From a virus, in IMG/VR virus record IMGVR_UViG_3300030202_003023, positions 1 through 64,000 of that record: DNA of 64,000 nucleotides; one strand, given 5' to 3'. The notes under the pieces are model-generated. The model did not search any database. It saw only the letters and a list, made by a program, of their open reading frames with translations, and was not told the origin of the DNA. Below are positions 26,001 to 36,200 of this stretch, one piece after another. A program made the position numbers and the translations under genes. Each line of letters starts with the position of its first letter. Position 1 is the stretch's first letter.

Positions 26001-27188
26001 AGTTGTAGCATTGCCGTATTCTTTTCTTAAAAAATTATTTAATCCAGGAGAAGTTAGTTCTATACCTATTACTTTATTAAAAAACTCTATGACTTTACTT
26101 TTAAGTACTTTAACGTCATTTTCACTTACAGCATTTCTTCTACCTGGTTTTTTTTCTTTTGTTTTTAATTTTTCAACTTCTTCTTTTAACTCAGCATATC
26201 TTTCTAAAATAGTTGTAAGTCTACCTCCTTTGTCACTTTCTTGGTAAAATGTCTTACTACCAACATCATTACCATTAATCATCTTAAAATTTTGAAACCA
26301 CTCTTCTTTTAACATTTCTGTTTTAGATGAAGGATCAGAAGTACTTATTCTATATTTTCTACCTTCTTCTGCTTCTTCAGTAACTAGAGTTAAATAAGAT
26401 ACAGATGCGTTAGCAAATACATTAAAAAAACTTGTTCTTAATTTTTCATCAAAAACTTGTTCTTCTTGTTTATTGATGATTTTTTGTTTTAGTCCATCTA
26501 CTACTCTGTTTAAATGTGGTTTAACTTTACCTTCCTCTTCTAGTAATTTAATCATTTTACCCAAAGTAGGATTGGCCATATCTGTTAAGATGGTTTGTAT
26601 ATCATTATACATTTGACCTTCTTCAACAAACTTAGGTGTCCCTAAAAATGTATCTGTATTGTTTACAGTTCCTCCTTTTGCACTTTTGACTTGTTCAGGA
26701 ATCATTGAAATAAATGCCCTTACTTGTGCGCTAGCTTTGCTTTTAGTAGTTAGAGTTAGTTTATTTTCTGTAAAAAAATTACCGTCTTCATCTTCTACTA
26801 AAGATTCAGATATTGAAATTCCTTTTGATTTAAAAAACTTTTTAACTTCTTGTACAAAGAAAGGAACCATTTCTCCTACTTCTTTAAATCTATCTCTATA
26901 AACACTGCCTGCAGGCTTGCTTGCTGATGCTTTTAATACCCAGTCTGTTAAAAGCTCTGTAAGATCCATATCAGCAATAGCTTCAACATTTCTACCTGCT
27001 GAAAGGTATACAAAGTATGCACCAGAATTAGTTATTTCTTTTTGCTGCCCACTAGTAAAACTAGAATCTACAGTGTAAGTAATTTCTCTTTGTAAATTGA
27101 CTCCCCTTATGTCATTATCCCTTAAATAATCTTTAAGTTCATTTTGATTTTGGAACTCTTTTCCTTTGTAATTTATAACACATTTCAT
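20064..27188 (-). CDS. crAss-like virion RNA polymerase, 2374 aa
   Basis: Single-chain DNA-dependent RNA polymerase carried in the virion to transcribe the first phage genes. The key evidence is the catalytic loop GSDFDIDKAF: D1461, D1463 and D1465 form the DxDxD metal-binding triad of two-barrel RNA polymerases, in the exact DFDID form known from Cellulophaga phage phi14:2 gp66, whose structure shows similarity to eukaryotic RNA-interference polymerases. This protein is somewhat longer than that ~2180-residue relative. The segment before the motif (ILPSHMGDTIIAYNEITAKT) matches the expected barrel strands. There is no sigma domain. It is between two other giant proteins and overlaps the downstream gene by 4 bases. 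Confidence 0.92.
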   Translation of the reverse strand: MKCVINYKGKEFQNQNELKDYLRDNDIRGVNLQREITYTVDSSFTSGQQKEITNSGAYFVYLSAGRNVEAIADMDLTELLTDWVLKASASKPAGSVYRDRFKEVGEMVPFFVQEVKKFFKSKGISISESLVEDEDGNFFTENKLTLTTKSKASAQVRAFISMIPEQVKSAKGGTVNNTDTFLGTPKFVEEGQMYNDIQTILTDMANPTLGKMIKLLEEEGKVKPHLNRVVDGLKQKIINKQEEQVFDEKLRTSFFNVFANASVSYLTLVTEEAEEGRKYRISTSDPSSKTEMLKEEWFQNFKMINGNDVGSKTFYQESDKGGRLTTILERYAELKEEVEKLKTKEKKPGRRNAVSENDVKVLKSKVIEFFNKVIGIELTSPGLNNFLRKEYGNATTAMSVHAMLTSREMQGVFNDIAAKKEEIVLYGDTIIEQGKGNNVIEDNQIITTLAIRQGEVMFNFGDATTLGPEGNQYSLYSDPSLISQLVNELNTDFEKASGEIRSAVWSSISRTLNWMEEDPSRKIRTFVFNNFKSLDKGDQGIKVSKLSEIEAIIADVNIHLMDNKTAVYTGIAEADKQEQVAMKGGKFEKAGLTFNEQGKITVSNDNAVNILMEYFKAELTRMRLIYENMYGENKIDKSEYIEYLHTDRNLLQSYLFPEFSKTNEEGETLLEELGLVETINGKKVAKKVTEETGNNKELRLRIRRAFVNAVQSDLQVLEEVDVISITQQGEKVVAVNKAIDTTVAARYDDIREAAADYTLNSIIGSIEMTMLFHGDPAGFKPKTNKETGEPLDLFSDFKKRASFVNAGGTMSRIYGDVKPTYTTSVTDEVIAPSAYFFPRKTKQTAPAFEDQVSQEMFGENDVMVFGANSAGGHGQGVAALAYANTTENYRSWNPNLVNDIQSKKVGDFAIAGEVGLTEGNKGTGYGLVTKNASVQNGRLKIGTPKNEAEMLTEIEKLYEVARDNPDKNFIIPYNSDVNLNKKSLKELADMFGKFPIPSNVVFGDKMLAELSKRNLNTALIDRMTKAFNMGKEKDEQLTAAEITEWVKGYKNINIADAQAWITLDLYRQRMLSWSKWSDEHEEAYNRLKNGELLFQDTKLFMQPIKTVHVEPVLKHGHRTTHYHKQSEAVIVPGMFAALDALQEANPETDHFVTIDGKKVGASGVTKINDGDQLVAAEMPFVQLKTKYVYLQQDLKAKGMDDTLVGSQLVKNLLSQILKNGFYEVNFGGITQQMTGEMLVAEYHRVISELSKIGKDKLEQTFGFHLNGTINKEKFNDFLSKALTDELTNSEKALLDTGVSIDAMPAVRKKLENKIAAEVLKASVKLKQTGGAFIQMSNFGTLQDTISLDKETKDGIIWFKDPREGLSPMKLEEKEGVFYTKKAQVLIAHSALLNLIGPKYKSMTPQEIKDAIDPSALEGISYRIPNQATSSNDSFEIVGILPSHMGDTIIAYNEITAKTGSDFDIDKAFVVMPNIEYRDGKITRPRYQHEMTVEEAYEEKTKKDWLKSVRARELFTELESPEKSKKIKIQNALKFVAKKARIKAALGKIANEEEFTALYSTELLEYADQIQKSVDYVISEGIDLGDEFTLDDAKTIKNSIVSIKKELQELNDAHKKAVIAKLQEEKVMPTYEEFKNYPAIKRHTNAALENYRLDLMQALLTDVKTYPSAMASLDSPVLEDAAKGLYDQSTEFGNNLHFFKGTTQRKIKVLFDQSKGLVGVVANHLSHHNSTQMDNLLHSEYLGVGKIVDGKSPVSSISDTEGNVVSNWLSLYMNAIVDAAKDPYIAKANINNYTAPVAFMLLRAGVPIKWVNAFIGQPVLRRLVTKKNKDESKVAKKSYDKKGRRLLGEDQLILEINEDLEQSGIDTFKNGFNEIKKTALKNIGKLSLEDLEKMVENPFAASPRREALILAAFLDYKEKAKDLNEVIRAAKSDVSIGKNLTEAYIRELNLAKVIADNKIENVQKAFGVVEINGQITGPGGYLNIDDSRMVGSYHKNAIQQINKMFSNMSLMSSNAVRSTLFNILFAVNPDKIHDSKAIDDISNEIYSYIASTELAGITDGNFKSLFFGRESTARKMERFKRSNPTFVENNLLLSDMTIIFKDESIGIGLDYIKFRNKNQDRELYQQAWEELYEVNEELADELVKYAFHATGFNRNLFSFYQYIPTNTYIKSGFVSFMNDLNTAAGYPGLLGEKAEETIIKHLSENSRILKTVPNTDKKPLGKGISTNKLFALNNSTDFSIGKNDIGEVEYARYVRDSKSNLFKLVGYTKSNTAVYRQIPKLGFNSAGKAIKEYGVQTILSNDNVSIFDSSGTIFEENKIDPLNKEAAAAISSFRLVGSKEIASTLREGISRNLSDSYEKARRNAEFEEILKRCDI

Positions 27189-27227
27189 AAGTAGGAATTT
27201 GTATAAAATTAAAAAATAAAACCTTGG

Positions 27228-30200
27228 TTAACAACGCTTTTTAGTAATATTGTTTACCTGTTCAATCACTCCAGCTTGCATCATTAAGTCAATGCTTTCT
27301 GCTTTATTAAACTTACCTTGCTGTATTTTATCAAACAAAGTTTTATAATTTTTAGGTCTTTGTATTATCTCTTTTAACCAAGTAAATAACCTTTTAAATA
27401 AATTTTCATGTTTAGTTTTAGGCGTTATTGCTTTATAAGTTTCAGGATTTTTCATAAACAGCGCAAATTCATCAGCTAGTTGTTCTTCATAAAAAAGACG
27501 TATTGCATGTTCTCTACTTGCTTTGTGTCTTTTTTGGAAGTCTTCAATTTGCTCTTCAAGTGGCCCTAAAAACAAGCTTTTAGCTTCTTCTATTAGTTCT
27601 GACTGCTCTGCTTCAGTTAAAGCTGTTCTAAATATTCCGTGAAAAGCTTCATGGAAAGCGTCTCCAGTTTTTGCTAATGTGCTTATTTTAATCATACTAT
27701 CAGTAAACATACCTACAACTCTTCTTCCTCCAGAAAGTAATCTTAAGTAATCTTTAACTACTTCTACTTTCATATTTTCAGGAACTATTTCTTCAACTTT
27801 TCTAATTTCTTCTTCAGTTATAGGAGTAGATTCATCAACTGCTTCTCTAACTTTAAACGCTTCATCAGTATTAGGCGTTTGTTTTTTTGATTCTGTTGAT
27901 TTTTTAAGCGCATCAAGGTTGCTTAATGCTTCATCAATACCTGATTGTTTCTTTTCTACAGCTTTTAATAAATCAGACACATCTCCAACAGGATTACCGT
28001 CTAATCCTACATCTGGAGTATGTGTTATTTTGTTATCTTCAACACTTATGTGCTCTTTACCGCTAGAACTATTAGCAGTAATAGAGTAACCTAAAACATC
28101 ATTTGAAGGAGTGTGCTCAATACTTGTTTTTAAATCTAATACTTTTGTTTTAGTATCATTTTCTTCATATTGTAACTGTATTGGAATTATTTCTAAATTT
28201 TTAGCCAATACTCCGTATGTTTTATACATTAACATTCTGTATAAAGAAAGTTGTTCTTTATGTTTCTGTCTTTCAGATTTAATTTTACCGTTTAAAGTAC
28301 TGTCATATTTAGCTGTTCCAGGGTCACTTTTATAACTTTCTTTTAGTCTGTTACCTTTTTGACCCTTCATGTCATAAATTCTCCAAACACCTTTATTATC
28401 TATTGTGATAAGATCAGTAGTACCAGCTATTCCCATTTCAGTGTTATGTAACGTTATTTCATCAGAAACTACATGTTCATTATTAGCTTCAAATCTACGT
28501 CTTAACACTTTTAACTGCTCTATAAATCCTTCAAACTCTTCTTTATTTGCAAGTTTGTAATGTGTGTGTGATTTTAGTTTTTCATTAAAGAAATCTCTAA
28601 CTACTCTATCAACTTTTCTACCTAAAGCTGCTCCTGTCTCCATAATAGCTGTACGGTTTGTAGTAGGAGTTACTATTTTAGATACTCTAATAAGTTGTAA
28701 AAACTTAGTATCTTTTCCAGGTATATTTTTATGTATATAGAAATCATCATTCTCATTTTCTAACACAACAATTTTAGAGTCTGCGCGCATTTTTTCTAAG
28801 ATTGCTAAAGATTCAGCTGGAATAGCTTCCATCTCTACCCTAATTTTTTCTAGTTCAATACCTAGCTTAGCTTTAATGTATAAGTCTCTTTGATTTAATG
28901 CTTTATACTCTCTTTCTAGTCTATCTATTTCTGCGTCAATTTCTTCAATATTTGTATCTTCTCTTCTTTTTCTTCTAAATAAGAAAAGCACTCCCGCCAT
29001 TCCTATTTGAGTACTATCTTTTGGAGATAGTGGAGAATTTTCTTGAAGATTATTGATTTCTTTTGTACCTAAGTAAACATCAACTTCTTCTGCGTATTTA
29101 AGTACATTAGTTACGTACTCATTAGTTACTTTTTCACCTTTAAATACTTTTGCAGCTGTTTTACGCTGATTAGAATAAAGTAGAGGAAGTATGGTTTTAA
29201 ATTCACTTTTACGTGTAGAAGGTGTTTGGTTAACGTAGATATCTAAAAGTATACCCATAGTAGCCAAAGCAGAGTTTCTGTTATTGTAATTACCGAAAAG
29301 ATCTTCAGTTTTATTTATATTAAACTTTTTTCTTACTTTTTTAGGTACACTAAATATTCTTGTTTGGGTAATACCTACAGAAGGTGTACGAGTTTCTCTA
29401 CCTGTAATTCTATTTATTTCAACTTGTGCCCTATCTCTAAGTAATCCTTCATGTCCTCTAAGTCCTCCATAAGTACCAAATGAAGATTCTTGTCCTAAAA
29501 TACCATAAGCTAATGTTGCAATTTCGTTGTATATATCATTAGATACAGTTGGGAACATCTGCATTAAATCAGATTTGTGATTTGCAATAGTTTGTATGTA
29601 CCCTTTTATGGTTTTTTGTGTTTCAGGAAATTCGTGAAACTGTGATAAATTATTTGCTTTTATTGTAATAGGCTGAGATTCAAAAGAATAAGGAGTTCTA
29701 TTTACTAAACTATCTCTGGATCTGAATACTAACTCATTATCAACAAATTCAAATTTGTTATTTGGATTGTCAGGCAATACATAAACTTTAGAATTAGGAG
29801 CCAATCCTCTAGCGTCTAAATCTTCAAGAGATTTTACATTAAAATTAAAACACCCATTACTAAACCTGTTGTTTGTACTGTCTTTGTCATTTAATTTTCT
29901 TTTTCTTACTACACTGTTAGGTACTTTGTGTAAAATAGATGGAACATTAAGCCCCCCTTCATTCTTTAAAAAGAAAGCCTTATCTCCTTTGTATTTACCT
30001 TTTCTGTCTATTGTGTAGATTCCTGCACCTGTTTGCTTATTACCTTGGGACCAGTTAGTTTTAGAAGTATAACCATCTCTTAAATACCTAGTACCGTTTT
30101 CTAGATATGTGGCTTTTTGCAAACCAACTTCTACTCCTGAAGAATTAAAGTAAGCGGATTTAAGTGTGGTTTGCTTATCCCCCTCAGCTGATCCTGTACC

Positions 30201-33200
30201 TACTTGGTAACTAGTAACCAGTTCTCCGTCTTCATACAAGTGAGCTATTCCTACGCTTTTGTCTACAATAACATATGGCGCAGCTGTGTTTTCATTAGCT
30301 TTTGTAATTTTAGTTACATTGTCTAACTTATTTAACTCATCTTGAGAAAGTTTTACTGATGTAAAAGACTCTAAATTATTTACTACTAAATTATCATAGC
30401 CGTAAGTTCCAACTTGTTCATTACGTACACTGAAAGATGAGGTAGATACTAATGTAGCTGTAATTAAAAACCCTATAAGCATGTTTTTAATAGCAGAAGC
30501 AATTCTTTGTAAAAGGCTAGGCTTTTTAGGAAGTGCAGATTTAGTGTTCATTTGAGACACTATTTCATCTTTAAGGGCTGCTCTAACTTCTTCTTTAGAA
30601 GAAAGATTTTCTTCAGCCATTATCTGCTTAATTTCTGCATCAGTTAGATTACTATCTAAAAGAGCCTCTAAAGTTTTTTCATGTTTTACAGCTTTTAATT
30701 CTTCTAGCTGATTAGTTATTGTTCTTTGTCTTTGTGATATACCTTCCTGTTCTATTTCTAGAGCAGCACGTCTAAGTTTTTCTTCTTTACTTTTAACTTC
30801 TTCCTTTTCTGCTCTATCAGTATCTTGCGCTTCTAGTATTTTTTCATTAAAGCTAGTTAAGTCTTGTCTAGTTAATACAGCATCAGTTAAAACATCTAAT
30901 ACTTCTTGGTTTGTTAATTTACTAAGTATCCACTTAGCAAACTTTTGCCACCATTTAAGCGCTTCTCCTACTTTACCTGTTTTTACAAATTCAACAGCTT
31001 GCTTACCAATAGCTTCTACTAAAGCTTCTTCAGATCCAAATCTTTTTATCCCTTCTTGTACAATAGGAGAACTACGCCACATTCTTATATAGTGGTGTGC
31101 ATATTCATGTGGTAAAGTGTCTTGCTTTTGATTAGCTGCATCAATTAATACAGTAAGTGCTTCTATATTAGCTTGTCCTACAATTTTACCAACAGCATCT
31201 CTTTGGTATAGCAGTGGGGCCGTTTCTTCATAACCAGAAATATCTACTCTATAACCTCCTGTAACAGTACGCCTGTCTTGTGTTCCTGAAGATTCCCAAC
31301 TAATAGTACCGCTTCTATTTAATCCAGGTATTTCTTCTACATATTGTAATTTAACTCCTGGTATTTTTTTAAGTGCTAAGTACATTACACCTACTTTTGT
31401 TGCTAATCCTTTTTTAACTTCTTCTGGACCTGCGTATAAAGCAGCTGATCTTTCGCTACCTTGTGTTAACATAGTAGCTTGCTGTCCTGTAAAGTAAATA
31501 GGAAAGTCTTTACCTTTTTCTTTAATAACGCTTTGTATTAGTTTGTGAAATAATACATTAGCATAAGTAAATTCAATGTTGTTTTTATCTTTAGTTATTG
31601 CTTCAATTTTTTTTCTTTTAGCTTCAATGTTTCCTTCTAATTCTTCTTTTAAACTATTGTACTCTGTAAATAATTTTTCAAAAGTAGCTTCTATTTCTTG
31701 ATCTGATAAAGCAGCATATCTATTATTAGCAGCAAAGTTTTTATTTCCTATTACAGCATTTAATACTTCTTGATTATCTAATTTTATTCTTCTAACAGCT
31801 TCTTTTCTTATTTTAGCTAAAAGAGCAGCAGCAAATTGTTTTCTAGATTTAGCAAAAAGTCTAGCAGGCATCCTTCCAGTTTCTAGATTGTATGTATCTT
31901 CTTCTAAATTACTACCGCTTTTAATTTGGTATGCTACGCCTCTACGTAAAAATTGATCTACACTTATTTGAGTTTGTGGGTTTTCTTCTAAATATTTTAT
32001 TTTTACTTCTTTGCTTTCAAATAAAAGCTCTCCAGGAACTAAGTAGTCAAGACTTGTTTCATTATCATAATAATCTAAAACTACATTAAACCCTTGTAAT
32101 AAATCTGAAATTATATTTGCATTAACTTCTTTTGATACTCTAATGTTTTTTGTAAGACCTTCAGGTAAATGCTTGTCAACAATTTCATTTAATTTTCCAG
32201 ATTGTTGCACTTCTTTTAAATGTCTTAAAAACCTTTTAAGGTTTTCTCTTCTAACTTTTGCTATTTCTACACTTTTTTTATTGTCTTTTATTGAGCTGCT
32301 TAGTAAATTTACTCTTTCTGCTATTCTTTGTCTATATGCCTTAATTTTAAAGTTCTTATCCCAGTTTGTTAAATCTTGGATAGCTGTAGATTGATCAATT
32401 CCTGTATTTTCCCAATCTCTTACTTCTTTTAGTACGTCCTCAAAAGCATCCATTAAAAAAACTGGATATCTTTTTATTTCTGACATTATCCTTATATAGT
32501 CTCCAATTCTTATTTTATTAGGGTCCTGTTCTTTTACACTTTCTCTTAACCTTTCAAAAAAATCATTCTGTATTTCATGCATTAAAACAGCGTCAGGAGC
32601 AAGTGCGTCTTGATAACGTTCTTTATCACTTTCCATTTCATTTATAAAAGCCATTTCTTCTGATAAAGGCATTCCTTCTGTACTTTCTTCACTACTAAGA
32701 GGCTTTGAATTAAAGTAAGTGATGTTACCCCAAGCAGATGGAGATAGAGGAAAATGAGAGTGCATGTTAAAAAACTCATCATTATATCTTAATGATACTT
32801 TTCTGTGCCTAACGCCTGCTGTCCTGTTAAATGTTTGATCTAGTCTGTAAGTTAAATACTGTTTTTCTTGTGCAAACCCTAAAACAAAACCTGCATCTAA
32901 AAATACTTGAACTTCTTTAATAAAGTCTTCAGCTGTAATGCTTTTTAGTTTAGGGTTGTCTACTTTAATACTTTCTCTGACAGTGTTTAAAATATTTAAT
33001 TCTGGTCCTTTAACACCATCAAGTTTTATAGGAGCTGATAAAGCTATTCTTTGTTTTTTATATTTTTCAGCTAGTATTTTAAAAGACTTTAGCCCTGCAC
33101 TTTCTTTTGTATATTTATTTTGTTTTTCTAAACTTTCTATTTCTTTATCTGTTAATTTAATTTTTCTAAGTTCTACTCCTTCATTAGCAACACTCCTTAT

Positions 33201-36200
33201 TGCTTTTTGAATAGATTTTTTAGAAAATCTAGTAGGAGTTGTAAGCCTGTTTATTAGCTTTTCATAATACTCCCTAGCTTTCATTTCTTCAATCTCATTA
33301 GTACTAGCAAAATCCAATACTTCTTGATTAAGTACAGAAGTAGATTCAGTTTCCCAAACAGGATTTTCAGCAATAGTTAATGTAATTTCAGGATAGAGTT
33401 TTTCAAATAGATTTTGTAATTTTTTACCTAATTCAATATCAAAATCTTCTCTTTCAGGATAAGCTTCACTAACATCTCTACTAGTTTCAATAATACTTTC
33501 TGTACTACTTGTGTCTACTACTTCAGTAGTTTCTAGAGAAGTAGGCTGTCCTAATTCAGTAAAAATACCCTCTTTAGTGTTGTTAAGAGAATTTAATAAA
33601 CCTATTTTACCTTGTTTCTTTTCTCTCTTTTTACCATTTTGGTCTATATAGCTTGTAGTAACACTGTCATTATCTACAGCCACTACTGTAACTTCAATAG
33701 TTCCATCAAAGTTCCAATTAAATTTATCCCCAACTTTAAAGTCTTTTCTTGTTCCTGGTTTTTGTTCAGTAGTTGTATCAGTTGTAGCTTGGTTTTCTTC
33801 TGCAAGTTTATTTAAACCTATCAAAAGCTTTTTCTCTAAGTCATAGCTTGCGTCAACTTCTTTACGTAAATTTTGCTTTGCAATATCCAGACTATGATAT
33901 ATAATCTTATTACTAAATTCAAACGTAACTTTATCACCATCTTCAAATTCTATTGATATAGGATCACCTAATTCTTTTAAAACATATTCTTTAGCTTCTT
34001 GTCTTTTTTCTTCAGATATATTTGTAGGATTAAAATTATAACCTTCAGTAGCTGTATCAGTTGTAGTTTCTTCTGTTTCAGTTACCTCTTCTTTAGTAAC
34101 TTCTTCTGATTTAGTTTTAAAATTAAAACCGCTTGCAGAAACTGAAGAATCTGCTATTTCTACTTTACTAAATAAAACTGTAGGCTGTTTAAATAAATTA
34201 GATTTACCATCACGGTTTTGTTGTAATCCTTCTTTAACTGTAGTTTGAACTAAGTTATTGTTAACTATAAAGGCTTTATATACAGGGTCTGATAATTTAT
34301 CTATATTAATTTGTCTTCTTTTCTTAGACAATGCTCTTACAAATGATTCTTTACCTTTTTCAGTTAGAAATACATTTGTAGGTATCCAAGTACCGCCTGC
34401 TTGTATTCCTGCAGGGCTAGACAAAAGCCTACCCCCGCCTAATGTTTTAGTATACTTACCTTCAAATACTAACATTGATAGTAAATCTTGAAGTGAAGTA
34501 ACTTCAACATCTACTAAATCTATTAATCCAGAAATTCTTTTATTACTTGATGTTTTTATATAATTTAATAAATCAGTGTGTTTACTTAAAGATTCTTTGT
34601 AAGTGTTTTTGTCTTGTAAAGTCTTAACGTATATGTCATAAATTAAATTAATTTCTTCAATTATAAGGTCTGGAGTAAATAGTCTTAATGGAAAAGCTTC
34701 TCCGTTACCTCTTTGTACTAGCGCATATATAGCTCCTGGAGTAGAAGAAACGTTATCTAATTCCTCAACTTTGTTTTTATTAGAGTCTATATAAATACCT
34801 GTTTTTTGTCCTGGCGCTGCTTTAGCTCCAGCTATAAATTTAATATCTTCAGGAACTACATTTAAAACTAATTCAAGGTTTTTAAAATACCTTTCATTTA
34901 AAGGGTCTTTCATTAATGTACCAGACCTTTGCCCTTCAAACTCTACATACGCTTGTTTACCTGTGTATACAGATTCAATTACTGCTTTTTTAATTTCTAC
35001 AACTTCTGCTCTTGCTATTTCCTGCTTATCTTCTGGAAGACCGTACCACCGCGGAAAAGTAGTATCATGGACTTCCATGTTTAGCTTAACTCCATTTACT
35101 AATACTCTTTCTCCTTTTTTATTTATAATTGCCCCTCTTACTGGAACTATCCCAAGTTCTTCATCTGTAAGAGGCTCTTTGTTTTTAATTTTGTTTGCTA
35201 TAATTGATTTTTGTGAATCTTTTTTAAATTTAGTTGCCCACTCTTCAAGTAGTACAGGGTCTACATAAAGCTGTGCACCGTAATCTTCAACATTTATATT
35301 AGGGTCTTCAAAAAACTGAGTTAAAGCTATAGCTTCTTCAGGGTTTCTAAATAGACTTTTGTCTTTTGTATTTTCTAAATTTGTTGATCTCCAAGCTATT
35401 CCGTATCCTGTTTCAACTATAAAGTTAGGACCGTCTTCTATTTCAGTGTTAATTTCATCATTAGTAGGATTATTAGGAGTACCTATTTCAGTAGAGACTG
35501 CAGTAACTAATACATCATCATGTTTTATAGTATTTTTTCTGTTTTCTTCTTCTCTCTTTTTTGCAATTCTTTCAGCTTGCGCTATTAAATCTGATGCGTC
35601 TGTTGCTTCTTCTTCAGCAATACCTTCTTGTACAGCTTCAGGAGTAACTCCTTCACGTTTAGCTTTTGCTTCTTCAGCTTGTTTTATTAAGCTTGATACA
35701 TCTCCTGCTTCTTCTTCAGGAATTCCAGTGTTTTTATTAGATTTTGGTTTTGATCCTACGCTTACTGTTACTTCAGCTGTTTGTACTTTTTTACCGTTTT
35801 TATTTATTTGCGGTTTTGTAACAAAAGTTATAATTTCTTTACCTTCTTCAATTTCATCACTAGGAACAAAAGTTGCAATAACTTCCATACCCTCTTTGTA
35901 CTCTTGTCCTTCTTCTATAGATGTTTCATAGCCTTCAGCTTCAAGTTCTTTTTCTATTTTTTTAATTGTATTTTTTTGGGCTTCTGTTAAAACTGCTCCC
36001 TTTGCTACATTCGTGTTAATTCTGTTTATTATATTTAATTTTTCTAAATTAGTCTTTGCTTTGTTCAGCTTTTCAAAATCTCTTTTTATTTGCTTTTCTC
36101 CTATTTTTTCAGTTTTTGTAGACGGTTCTTCAGCTTTAGCTTCAATTTTACTAGGAGCTGCTTTTATTCTTTTTGCATAATCACTTTTTATAGCTTTTAT

